The notes: generated by a model not told the origin, from the letters alone. DNA of 7,235 nt from an uncultured Bacilli bacterium (GCA_947631345.1 CANRKW010000053.1:1-7235); one strand, 5' to 3'. Counted from the stretch's first letter, positions 1 through 6,253 are shown. A program made the numbers and translations.

Positions 1-1
1 G

Positions 2-52
2 AAGTTAACTAGAGAATTTGTACAAAATATTGCACCGGGGGGGGTAATTTAG
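2..52 (+). CDS. Possible C-terminal tail of an upstream gene (partial)
   Basis: The frame starting at base 2 is open for 16 codons from the window edge and ends at TAG 50-52, reading KLTREFVQNIAPGGVI. The other two forward frames stop within the first 12 bases. The open frame crosses the G8 run at 37-44, so its end depends on the run length. Seven Gs would stop it directly after the run. Nine Gs would extend it by about 15 codons to a TAA near 90. The peptide is too short to assign to a family, and an open frame this short may be chance. Confidence 0.25.
   Translation, partial: KLTREFVQNIAPGGVI
37..44 (+). repeat. G8 homopolymer tract
   Basis: Eight consecutive G residues follow CACC. No other G run in the window exceeds five, and the surrounding DNA is strongly AT-rich. 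The tract lies 81 bases upstream of the surface-protein start codon. Mononucleotide G or C tracts of this length are known slipped-strand mispairing sites in phase-variable genes of other bacteria. That role here is inferred. Confidence 0.9.
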
Positions 53-80
53 AGGTTAAAAAAACTTCATATTTTTTACT

Positions 81-109
81 GTGCACATAAGTTTTTATGT
101 GTGTTTTTT
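81..109 (+). terminator. Weak hairpin plus T-run before the surface-protein gene
   Basis: CACATAA (84-90) pairs with TTATGTG (95-101) around a GTTT loop. Three further G-T wobbles extend the stem to 81/104, and a T run follows to 109. It could be a weak intrinsic terminator for whatever gene lies upstream, or an attenuator, because it ends only a few bases before the ribosome binding site at 115-120. The Watson-Crick core is only seven pairs and AT-rich, so strength is doubtful. Confidence 0.4.
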
Positions 110-114
110 GTTGT

Positions 115-120
115 GGGAGG
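115..120 (+). promoter_or_regulatory. Ribosome binding site that sets the start at 125
   Basis: GGGAGG followed by AAAA and then ATG at 125 gives a strong Shine-Dalgarno match with a short 4-base spacer. It lies inside the longer open frame beginning with GTG at 101. This supports ATG 125 as the real start, as does the basic then hydrophobic signal that begins there. Confidence 0.8.
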
Positions 121-124
121 AAAA

Positions 125-1861
125 ATGAAAAAAGAAAAAATAGTTGTTGGTATAATGGTTTTATGTTTAATTGTTATAGTTAGTAGTGTAACATTTGCTT
201 ATTTTAAAGCAAGAATAAAAGGAGAAGGGGCAAATTTAGAAGTAATAATAGGAGAAACTAATTTGTTAATTGAAAGAAGTGAAATAACTGTAAATAGTAT
301 AATACCTATATTAGATAGTACTAAAGATACTAAAGCAAATACAAATGAATTTACTATAACAAAACAAAGTAATAATAATAGTGAGTTATGTTATGATATT
401 TACATAGTAATAGATAAAATAGGAAGTGGACTAAATAATAAATGGTTTAAATATGAAATAGAATATGGTGATGGACAAACACAAACAGGAGACTTTTCTA
501 GTGTAGAAGTAGGAAACAATAACACATATAAAATAAAAATATTAAAGAATCAATCAATGACTAAAAACATACAAAGCTTAAATTATAAATTAAAATTGTG
601 GTTTAGTTATAGTAGTGAAGAAAATCAAACAGAATACTTAACTGGAAATGAAGAAAGTAGAACATTTGAAGGACATATAAATGTAAGTGGAAAAACAGGA
701 AGTTGTCCAAAAAGTTTAGCAGATAAAATAATAGAAGATAATGTGTTAAAAGGAACAAGAACTAGTTTTGAAAGCATTTTGCCTTATTCAAATCCAATAT
801 ATGATGAACAATGGGGAAGCTATCTAGGAAGTGATTATGACGAAAGTCAAGATACAGAAAGTGGATTATATAAAGAAGAGAACACAAAATTTACAGAAGA
901 TATAAATGGAGATGGAATTGGTGAAGTTGTTTATTATTTTGCAGGAAATGTAAAAAATAACTGGGTTAAGTTTGCTAATTACTACTGGAGAATAATAAGA
1001 ACAAATGAAGATGGAGGAATAAGACTACTATATGCTGGTGAGTCATCAGACACTAAAAGTGCCTATATAAGAGAGAGTGTGTTTAATGAGCAAAGTAGTG
1101 ACCAAATGTATGCGGGTTTCAAATATGGAGAAAGTGGAACATTAGAAAACAATAGATTAAATACACATAATTCAACAATATTAGGTAGTGACGAAGGAAC
1201 AGATGAAGGTTCACTAAATTGGTGGTATGTAAATAAAATCTTAAAAGGAAGTGATGACACAAATTCATATGATGATTATGTAAGCAAAACGGCGATATAC
1301 TGTAGTGATCGAGCCCTTGTTTATTTGACGGTTAATCAATATAAATCTGCTGGTACATATAGATTAATTGATAATAAAAGGCCATCATTTAAGTGTGGTG
1401 TCAATGTAGATGGAAATCTAGTAGAGGCTAGTCAAAGTATTTCTGATAAATTTAGTGTTAATGATTCTTCTGGGGGAAACGGGCAACTCAAGTATTCAGC
1501 TGGCTTGATGATGGCAGATGAAATAGCCTATGCTGGAGGTGTATTCGGTATAGAGAACCCTAATGTTTATTATTATCTTAATAGTAATGGAACCTCAGCA
1601 ACGGGTGACGAAGACTGGTGGTTAATAACACCTTACCTTCAGGGTGATGTTAATATAAAGTGGGAAGGTTATGCTTTTCATTCGGATGGAATGATTGAGT
1701 CTGGTGCTCTTGGTGGATCAATCGTTGATAACGACTATTTAGAAACCGCCCGTCCAGTAATATCCCTAAAATCTTGTGTAGAATACTCTAAAGGTAATGG
1801 ATTAAGTGATTCTCCATATGAAGTGAGTATAGATGAAAATTGTAAATTAGCAGTTAATTAA
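125..1861 (+). CDS. SipW/TasA-type secreted surface protein with WWL...ARPV C-terminal domain
   Basis: A 578-residue protein that I cannot assign to a named gene. Residues 1-30 are a basic start (MKKEK), a hydrophobic segment of about 20 residues, then TFAYFKARIKG. This resembles the SipW-dependent signal of TasA/CalY-type proteins, with likely cleavage after the Ala of TFA. Residues 40-190 look like a beta-rich, Asn/Ser-rich extracellular domain. Residues 255-305 contain DINGDG and VKFANYYWRIIR, a phrase I recall from other surface proteins of gut Firmicutes. The C-terminus has DWWLITPY (497-504), an A...DG strand pair and ARPVISLKS (542-550), resembling the end of formylglycine-enzyme/C-type-lectin-like domains (DUF6273-like). 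That match is from memory. The mature part has six Cys (89, 194, 393, 424, 551, 573) that could form disulfides. There is no LPXTG motif, lipobox or C-terminal anchor. Codon usage changes near 1290. A terminator follows directly, so it is the last gene of its transcript. Confidence 0.85.
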   Translation: MKKEKIVVGIMVLCLIVIVSSVTFAYFKARIKGEGANLEVIIGETNLLIERSEITVNSIIPILDSTKDTKANTNEFTITKQSNNNSELCYDIYIVIDKIGSGLNNKWFKYEIEYGDGQTQTGDFSSVEVGNNNTYKIKILKNQSMTKNIQSLNYKLKLWFSYSSEENQTEYLTGNEESRTFEGHINVSGKTGSCPKSLADKIIEDNVLKGTRTSFESILPYSNPIYDEQWGSYLGSDYDESQDTESGLYKEENTKFTEDINGDGIGEVVYYFAGNVKNNWVKFANYYWRIIRTNEDGGIRLLYAGESSDTKSAYIRESVFNEQSSDQMYAGFKYGESGTLENNRLNTHNSTILGSDEGTDEGSLNWWYVNKILKGSDDTNSYDDYVSKTAIYCSDRALVYLTVNQYKSAGTYRLIDNKRPSFKCGVNVDGNLVEASQSISDKFSVNDSSGGNGQLKYSAGLMMADEIAYAGGVFGIENPNVYYYLNSNGTSATGDEDWWLITPYLQGDVNIKWEGYAFHSDGMIESGALGGSIVDNDYLETARPVISLKSCVEYSKGNGLSDSPYEVSIDENCKLAVN

Positions 1862-1866
1862 TATAT

Positions 1867-1897
1867 GAAAAAACCTACCAATTAGGTAGGTCTTTTC
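1867..1897 (+). terminator. Rho-independent terminator of the surface-protein gene
   Basis: ACCTACC (1873-1879) pairs with GGTAGGT (1885-1891) around an AATTA loop. The stem extends outward through the A tract (1868-1871) with TTTT and a closing G1867-C1897, with one A/C mismatch. The GC-rich core with flanking A and T tracts is a standard intrinsic terminator. It starts five bases after the TAA stop, and the A tract means it could also work for transcription from the right. Confidence 0.85.
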
Positions 1898-1903
1898 TAT
1901 TAA

Positions 1904-1920
1904 GGTTTAGTTAATAAACC
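1904..1920. repeat. Small perfect inverted repeat
   Basis: GGTTTA (1904-1909) and TAAACC (1915-1920) form a 6-bp hairpin with a GTTAA loop right after the terminator. No T run follows, so it is not itself a terminator. It may be a stability element, a protein-binding site or chance. Confidence 0.4.
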
Positions 1921-1934
1921 AAGAAACTATAGAG

Positions 1935-1983
1935 AAAGGAGTGATATATTATAAATAGATTCGCAAAAGAACTCAACTTATAA
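1935..1983 (+). other. Orphan ribosome binding site with 11-codon frame (leader peptide or gene remnant)
   Basis: AAAGGAG (1935-1941) is a good Shine-Dalgarno sequence, but no ATG, GTG or TTG follows at normal distance. After a 6-base spacer there is ATT (1948), then ATA, reading (M)INRFAKELNL to TAA at 1981-1983. The peptide resembles the N-terminus of small HTH regulators, so it may be the stub of a decayed gene whose ATG became ATA. It could instead be a leader peptide using a rare start. No coding similarity is visible after the stop. Confidence 0.3.
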
Positions 1984-1990
1984 TATCACT
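1940..1990. repeat. Imperfect inverted repeat overlapping the orphan ribosome binding site
   Basis: AGTGATATATTATAA (1940-1954) is nearly the reverse complement of TTATAATATCACT (1978-1990), with a two-base bulge and a 23-base loop. The left arm overlaps the last bases of the orphan Shine-Dalgarno sequence, so pairing would partly occlude it. The rest of the 1862-2077 gap is AT-rich, with no gene that I can support. Confidence 0.4.
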
Positions 1991-2023
1991 ATAACACTTA
2001 AATTAAATGTTACATCTAAATTA

Positions 2024-2029
2024 TATAAT
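2024..2029 (+). promoter_or_regulatory. Candidate -10 box for the pentapeptide-like gene
   Basis: TATAAT matches the sigma-A -10 consensus exactly and lies 48 bases before the start codon at 2078. No convincing -35 box is present 16-18 bases upstream (the bases around 2000-2007 are A/T-rich). The region is so AT-rich that chance matches are common. Confidence 0.3.
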
Positions 2030-2077
2030 ACTATATAACTTAATTCAACTATTTTTTACATATCATTTTTTATATAT

Positions 2078-2998
2078 ATGCAATTAAATAAACAAAGTAA
2101 AAATGAATTAAGAAAAAGAATAGTTGAACAATTAAAAGAAGTTCCAAAAGGACAAAAGATAAAATTAGATAAGGAATTACTAGAATATTTATTATTTGAA
2201 GTAATAACTCTTGATAAAACTACAGATACTAAAGTAAAACTACCAATTTGGTCTGGTGAGTTTTTAAAAAAGATAGATTTAAGTCAAGTTGATTTTACAA
2301 ATGTTTCTTGGTGTATTTTAGATTATAAAGAAAGTGATTATAAAATTGATTTTGATGATATAACTATTTCTGATAAAAGTGTTTATGATACAATTGATAT
2401 AGTTAGAAGTGAAAAAATAGAAGAATGTTCAAAATCAATGTCTGTTGTTGACTATTCTGGAACAAATGCTAATATAGATTTAACAAAATCTTTTGAAGCT
2501 ATTCATGGAGACTTTATTGAAATTAGAGAATGTGATTTTACTGGCGTAGATTTTTCACATCAAGATTTGACAGGTATAAAACAACTTTATATAAATGATT
2601 CTAGTTTAGGTGAAACTGGATTAAGAATTCCAAGTGAAATGCCAGTTCAAGCTTATAAAAGTTCTTTTGATGGTATTGATTTATCTACGAGAACTATAAA
2701 TGCTAAAGATTATTTCTTTGAAGACACATACGCTTTATCTTATTGTAGTTTACGTAATACTGGAATTAACATTAGTTTAGATACAAGTGTAAAAGATATG
2801 GACTGGGATGAAGCACTACAAAATGCAATGAGTGATGACTGGGTTGGTTGTTATGTTAATGGAAAAAAAGTTTTATCATATGAAGAAAAGCAAAAAAATG
2901 CTAGTGAAAAAAAAGAAGAATATGAACAAATGAAAAATGAAATTTTTGATTCTATATTAAAAAGTATTGAAGAACAAGTAAATCATATGAAAATGTAA
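2078..2998 (+). CDS. Degenerate pentapeptide-repeat-like protein
   Basis: A 306-residue protein of unknown function, probably cytoplasmic, with no signal peptide or membrane segment. Residues 1-45 are charged and likely helical. Residues 64-80 (KIDLSQVDFTNVSW) and 124-232 contain A/C(D/N)L/F-type five-residue periodicity, for example ECDFTGVDFSHQDLTGI (151-167), SFDGIDLS (196-203) and YCSLRNTGI (222-230). This fits the right-handed beta-helix pentapeptide-repeat fold, although the repeats are irregular. Residues 265-305 are rich in Glu/Lys and probably a coiled coil. Pentapeptide proteins range from gyrase mimics to scaffolds, and nothing here identifies a target. The start at 2078 is the first ATG after the in-frame TAA at 2036, but the sequence before it is T/A only, with no Shine-Dalgarno match. 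Two terminators follow. It appears to be a single-gene unit. Confidence 0.8.
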   Translation: MQLNKQSKNELRKRIVEQLKEVPKGQKIKLDKELLEYLLFEVITLDKTTDTKVKLPIWSGEFLKKIDLSQVDFTNVSWCILDYKESDYKIDFDDITISDKSVYDTIDIVRSEKIEECSKSMSVVDYSGTNANIDLTKSFEAIHGDFIEIRECDFTGVDFSHQDLTGIKQLYINDSSLGETGLRIPSEMPVQAYKSSFDGIDLSTRTINAKDYFFEDTYALSYCSLRNTGINISLDTSVKDMDWDEALQNAMSDDWVGCYVNGKKVLSYEEKQKNASEKKEEYEQMKNEIFDSILKSIEEQVNHMKM

Positions 2999-3000
2999 TT

Positions 3001-3030
3001 AAGTGTATAGTAAAAACTATATGCTTTTTT
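3001..3030 (+). terminator. Rho-independent terminator after the pentapeptide-like gene
   Basis: AAGTGTATAGT (3001-3011) pairs with ACTATATGCTT (3016-3026) around an AAAA loop, with two wobble pairs. The T run 3025-3030 closes it. It begins three bases after the stop codon. Confidence 0.8.
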
Positions 3031-3049
3031 ATAAAAAGAAAATTGATTT

Positions 3050-3085
3050 TAGCATATACTAAAATTGATAGTATATGCTATTTAT
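3050..3085 (+). terminator. Second hairpin, probable backup terminator
   Basis: TAGCATATACTA (3050-3061) and TAGTATATGCTA (3069-3080) are perfectly complementary over 12 bp, with a 7-base loop. TTTATTATTA follows. The near-perfect symmetry could let it act on transcripts from either side. Its left arm can also pair with the right arm of the preceding hairpin. Confidence 0.65.
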
Positions 3086-3137
3086 TATTATAAAAATTAT
3101 ATTAAATTAATAAATTCAAAAAAATGTGTAAAATTGT

Positions 3138-3166
3138 TTGACTTTAAATAGTGTTAGTGATATTAT
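3138..3166 (+). promoter_or_regulatory. Main str operon promoter (sigma-A type)
   Basis: TTGACT (3138-3143) and TATTAT (3161-3166) are separated by exactly 17 bases, each one mismatch from consensus. Transcription would start near 3173, giving a leader of about 77 bases before rpsL. It lies downstream of both terminators and upstream of the ribosomal genes, as expected for an independent str promoter. Confidence 0.8.
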
Positions 3167-3177
3167 AGTTTTGTTCG

Positions 3178-3236
3178 AGTTTTCTTATGAAAACTTAAAA
3201 ATAATTATAAATACGATACACCAGGATGTGTGTACG
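3178..3236 (+). promoter_or_regulatory. 5' leader of the str operon with two hairpins
   Basis: The first hairpin is AGTTTTC/GAAAACT (3178-3184 and 3189-3195) with a TTAT loop, at the expected 5' end of the transcript and without a following T run. It would suit 5'-end stabilisation. The second is CG-TACAC/GTGTA-CG (3214-3221 and 3230-3236, one bulged A), ending two bases before the rpsL ribosome binding site. It could influence rpsL translation. I recognise no known ribosomal-protein leader family. Confidence 0.4.
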
Positions 3237-3237
3237 A

Positions 3238-3245
3238 GAAAGGAG
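3238..3245 (+). promoter_or_regulatory. rpsL ribosome binding site that sets the start at 3250
   Basis: GAAAGGAG followed by four T and ATG at 3250 is a strong Shine-Dalgarno. An in-frame ATG at 3226 would add eight residues (MCVRERSF) but has no ribosome binding site and breaks homology with the standard S12 N-terminus. Confidence 0.85.
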
Positions 3246-3249
3246 TTTT

Positions 3250-3666
3250 ATGACTACTATAAATCAATTAGTTAGACAAAAAAGAGGTAAAAAGACAAGA
3301 AAAAGTAAAAGTCCAGTATTGAATATTGGTTTTAACTCAAAAGATAGAAAGAGAACAAACAATACATCTCCTCAAAAACGTGGGGTATGTACTCGTGTTG
3401 GTACCAAAACACCTAAAAAACCAAACTCAGCACTACGTAAATACGCTCGTGTAAGATTAAGTAATGGACTTGAAGTAACTTGCTATATACCTGGAATTGG
3501 TCACAATTTACAAGAACACAGTGTAGTATTAATAAGAGGTGGACGTGTAAAAGATTTAATCGGTGTAAGATATCATATTATACGTGGAACACTTGATACA
3601 GCTGGAGTAGAAGCAAGACGTCAAGGTAGAAGTAAATATGGTGCTAAAAAACCTAAAAATAAATAA
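3250..3666 (+). CDS. rpsL: 30S ribosomal protein S12
   Basis: A 138-residue S12, the usual Bacilli length, which sits at the decoding centre and helps control tRNA selection accuracy. The N-terminus [14 protein letters not shown] fits the family (usually PTINQLVR). The Bacilli-type insertion precedes [10 protein letters not shown] (41-50). [11 protein letters not shown] (54-64) and LIRGGRVKD (94-102) are the two conserved loops contacting 16S rRNA, with the streptomycin-sensitivity Lys residues retained at 56 and 101 (E. coli 43 and 88). One oddity is clear: the loop reads KDLIGVRY, with Ile104 (ATC) where almost all S12 have Pro. It is the first gene of the str operon, with a promoter and leader of its own, and rpsG follows after 19 bases. 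Confidence 0.97.
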   Translation: MTTINQLVRQKRGKKTRKSKSPVLNIGFNSKDRKRTNNTSPQKRGVCTRVGTKTPKKPNSALRKYARVRLSNGLEVTCYIPGIGHNLQEHSVVLIRGGRVKDLIGVRYHIIRGTLDTAGVEARRQGRSKYGAKKPKNK

Positions 3667-3685
3667 ATAGAAAGGAGAAATAAAA

Positions 3686-4153
3686 ATGCGTAAGAGAAGG
3701 GCAGAAAAAAGAGAAGTATTAGCAGATCCTATATATAATTCTAAAGTAGTAACAAAACTAATTAATAGTATTATGTTAGATGGTAAAAAAGGAACTGCAC
3801 AAAAAATTCTATATGACGCGTTTAATATGGTAAAAGAAAAAACCGGAAGAGACCCTATGGAAGTTTTTAAAGAAGCATACGAAAACGTAAAACCAGCTTT
3901 AGAAATTAGAAGTAGACGTATTGGTGGTGGAAACTATCAAGTACCAGTTGAAGTAAGAGATGAAAGACAACAAGCATTAGCGCTTCGTTGGATAGTACAA
4001 TATGCTAAAAACAGAAGTGGAAAAGGTATGGCTGAAAATTTAGCTAATGAAATTATAGATGCTTCACAAAATACTGGTGGAGCAGTTAAAAAACGTGAAG
4101 ATACACATAAAATGGCAGAAGCAAATAAAGCATATGCTCATTATAGATGGTAA
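3686..4153 (+). CDS. rpsG: 30S ribosomal protein S7
   Basis: A 155-residue S7 (family about 156), the primary assembly protein that organises the 3' major domain of 16S rRNA in the 30S head, near the tRNA exit region. Visible signatures are [23 protein letters not shown] (15-37), the [13 protein letters not shown] loop (78-90) and the nearly invariant C-terminus [22 protein letters not shown]. The start is supported by AAAGGAG eight bases upstream. It lies between rpsL (19-base gap) and fusA (17-base gap), clearly cotranscribed. In E. coli S7 represses its own operon by binding the rpsL-rpsG spacer, but this spacer is too short to hold that structure, so such control is not evident. Confidence 0.97.
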   Translation: MRKRRAEKREVLADPIYNSKVVTKLINSIMLDGKKGTAQKILYDAFNMVKEKTGRDPMEVFKEAYENVKPALEIRSRRIGGGNYQVPVEVRDERQQALALRWIVQYAKNRSGKGMAENLANEIIDASQNTGGAVKKREDTHKMAEANKAYAHYRW

Positions 4154-4170
4154 GAAGGGAGAAATAAAGT

Positions 4171-6243
4171 ATGGCACGTGATGTAACCTTAGATAAGACT
4201 CGTAATATAGGTATAATGGCGCATATAGACGCTGGTAAAACAACAACAACAGAAAGAATCTTATATTTAGGTGGAAATATTCATAAAATTGGTGAAACAC
4301 ATGATGGTGAGTCACAAATGGACTGGATGGAACAAGAAAAAGAAAGAGGAATAACTATCACTAGTGCAGCAACAACTGTACACTGGAAAGGTTATAGACT
4401 TAACATAATTGATACACCAGGACACGTTGATTTTACAATTGAAGTTTCACGTAGTTTAAGAGTATTAGATGGGGCAATTGCTTTAATAGATGCTCAAGCG
4501 GGGGTTGAAACACAAACTGAACAAGTTTGGAGACAAGCAAATGAATGGAAAGTTCCAAGAATGATATGCGCAAATAAAATGGAAAAAATTGGAGCAGACT
4601 TCTATTATTCAATAGATTCTATACATAATAGACTTGCTACTAATAGTGAACCTATTATGTTACCAATTGGATGTGAAGATCATTTTACAGGATATGTTGA
4701 TTTAGTAACTAAAAAAGCATATAAATATGATGGAACTGCTAAACAAGAATTAGAAGAAATAGAAATTCCTAGTGATTTAGTGGACAAAACAGAAGAATAT
4801 AGAAATAAATTAATAGAAGCAGTAGCTGACTATAATGATGAATTAATGGAAACTTATCTTGAAGGAAAAGAGATAAGTGTTGATTTATTAAAGTCTGCTA
4901 TAAGAAATGCAACAATAAACGTTCATTTCTTCCCTATATTATGTGCTGATGCACTAGGAGACAAAGGAACAAGAACGCTACTTGATGCTGTAATAGATTA
5001 CCTACCTAGTCCTACTGACATAGAAGATGTTAAAGGAATAGATATGAATGATAATCCTATAGAAAGAAAAAGTAGTGATAATGAACCTTTTTCAGCACTT
5101 GCATTTAAAGTAATGAATGACCCATTTGTAGGAAATTTAACTTTCTTTAGAGTATATTCTGGTACTTTAAAAAGTGGAAGTTATGTATATAATTCAACTA
5201 AAGGTACAAAAGAAAGAATTGGAAGAATACTACAAATGCACGCTAATCAAAGAAAAGAAATTACAGAAGTATATGCTGGTGAAATAGCTGCAGCTGTAGG
5301 ACTAAAAGACACTACTACTGGAGACACTTTATGTGATGAAAAAAATCCAGTTATACTAGAAAAAATGACTTTCCCAGAACCAGTAATAGAACTTGCAATA
5401 GAACCAAAAAGTAAAGCAGATCAAGAAAAAATGAGTATTGCACTTCAAAAACTTGCTAAAGAAGACCCATCTTTTAGAGCTTCAACTGATCATGAAACTG
5501 GTCAAACTATCATAGCAGGTATGGGTGAATTACACTTAGATGTATTAGTTGATAGAATGAGAAGAGAATTTGATGTTGAAGCAAATACTGGTAAACCACA
5601 AGTAGCTTACCGTGAAACATTAACTTGTGCTGGAGAGTGTGAAGGTAAATACATAAAACAAACTGGTGGACGTGGTCAATATGGTCACGTTTGGGTAAGA
5701 TTTGAACCTAATAAAGATAAAGGATACGAATTTGTAGACGAAATCGTAGGTGGAGTTGTACCTAAAGAATATATAAGTGTAGTAGATAAAGGACTCCAAG
5801 AAGCCTTAAAGGGTGGTATTTTAGCAGGATACCCTATGATAGACGTAAAATGTACATTATTTGATGGATCATACCATGATGTAGACTCAAATGAAATGGC
5901 ATTTAAAATAGCAGCTTCACTTGCACTAAAAGAAGCAAAAAATAAATGTAAACCTGTTTTACTTGAACCTATTATGAAAGTTGATGTAGTAGTTCCAGAA
6001 GAATTTATGGGAACTGTTATGGGAGACTTAACAAGTAGAAGAGGAAGACCTCTAGGAAATGAAAATAGAGGAAGAGACTTACAAATAAGCGCAATGGTGC
6101 CACTTGCAGAAATGTTTGGATATATGACAGTACTTCGTAGTAATACTCAAGGAAGAGGTACTTATCAAATGATATTCGATCACTATGAAGAGGTTCCAAG
6201 AAATAAAGCAGAAGAAATAATTAAAAAGAATAGTATTAATTAA
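4171..6243 (+). CDS. fusA: Elongation factor G, with altered G4 and G5 motifs
   Basis: A 690-residue full-length EF-G, the GTPase that drives tRNA-mRNA translocation and, with RRF, ribosome recycling. The P-loop AHIDAGKT (17-24), switch [13 protein letters not shown] (58-69) and switch [10 protein letters not shown] (81-88) are intact. Domain II (about 300-400), domain III, domain IV with [10 protein letters not shown] and the [14 protein letters not shown] tip loop, and domain V with [10 protein letters not shown] are all present. Unusually, the guanine-specificity motif G4 reads NKME (135-138) rather than NKxD. The G5 region reads CADAL (258-262) where GSAF is usual, so Ser is replaced by Asp260. 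Other changes at conserved sites are [11 protein letters not shown] (Glu to Ser) and GVETQTE (Pro to Thr). GAAGGGAG lies nine bases before ATG. Its place in the str operon argues that it is the main EF-G rather than a paralogue. Confidence 0.97.
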   Translation: MARDVTLDKTRNIGIMAHIDAGKTTTTERILYLGGNIHKIGETHDGESQMDWMEQEKERGITITSAATTVHWKGYRLNIIDTPGHVDFTIEVSRSLRVLDGAIALIDAQAGVETQTEQVWRQANEWKVPRMICANKMEKIGADFYYSIDSIHNRLATNSEPIMLPIGCEDHFTGYVDLVTKKAYKYDGTAKQELEEIEIPSDLVDKTEEYRNKLIEAVADYNDELMETYLEGKEISVDLLKSAIRNATINVHFFPILCADALGDKGTRTLLDAVIDYLPSPTDIEDVKGIDMNDNPIERKSSDNEPFSALAFKVMNDPFVGNLTFFRVYSGTLKSGSYVYNSTKGTKERIGRILQMHANQRKEITEVYAGEIAAAVGLKDTTTGDTLCDEKNPVILEKMTFPEPVIELAIEPKSKADQEKMSIALQKLAKEDPSFRASTDHETGQTIIAGMGELHLDVLVDRMRREFDVEANTGKPQVAYRETLTCAGECEGKYIKQTGGRGQYGHVWVRFEPNKDKGYEFVDEIVGGVVPKEYISVVDKGLQEALKGGILAGYPMIDVKCTLFDGSYHDVDSNEMAFKIAASLALKEAKNKCKPVLLEPIMKVDVVVPEEFMGTVMGDLTSRRGRPLGNENRGRDLQISAMVPLAEMFGYMTVLRSNTQGRGTYQMIFDHYEEVPRNKAEEIIKKNSIN

Positions 6244-6253
6244 TAAAATATAC

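Noticed and set aside
41..57. Short similarity between 41-57 and 227-243 (GGGG then AATTTAGA)
   Set aside because: The shared stretch is about 14 bases of mostly A/T with a gap. It is too weak to claim a duplicated gene remnant.
101..124. GTG at 101 as start of the surface-protein gene
   Set aside because: It would add MFFVVGGK before the basic signal-peptide start and would place the strong ribosome binding site 115-120 inside the coding region. ATG 125 fits better.
3001..3080. Hairpins at 3001-3030 and 3050-3080 as a CRISPR-like or mobile-element end
   Set aside because: There are only two units with unequal arms, no spacers, no target duplication and no transposase. Terminators explain them better.
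3226..3249. ATG at 3226 as start of rpsL
   Set aside because: It has no Shine-Dalgarno sequence, and the extra eight residues are foreign to S12. ATG 3250 has a strong site.
4064..4315. Minus-strand open frame across the end of rpsG and start of fusA
   Set aside because: It lies antisense to two certain genes, has a low-complexity His/Tyr/Phe composition and no ribosome binding site. It is a shadow of AT-rich coding DNA, as are the minus-strand frames at 1063-1260, 6017-6199 and 6079-6492.
4171..6243. fusA as a ribosomal protection protein (TetM-like) or second EF-G
   Set aside because: It sits in the str operon and keeps switch I and II, the domain IV tip and the domain V signature of normal EF-G. 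The deviations are point changes.
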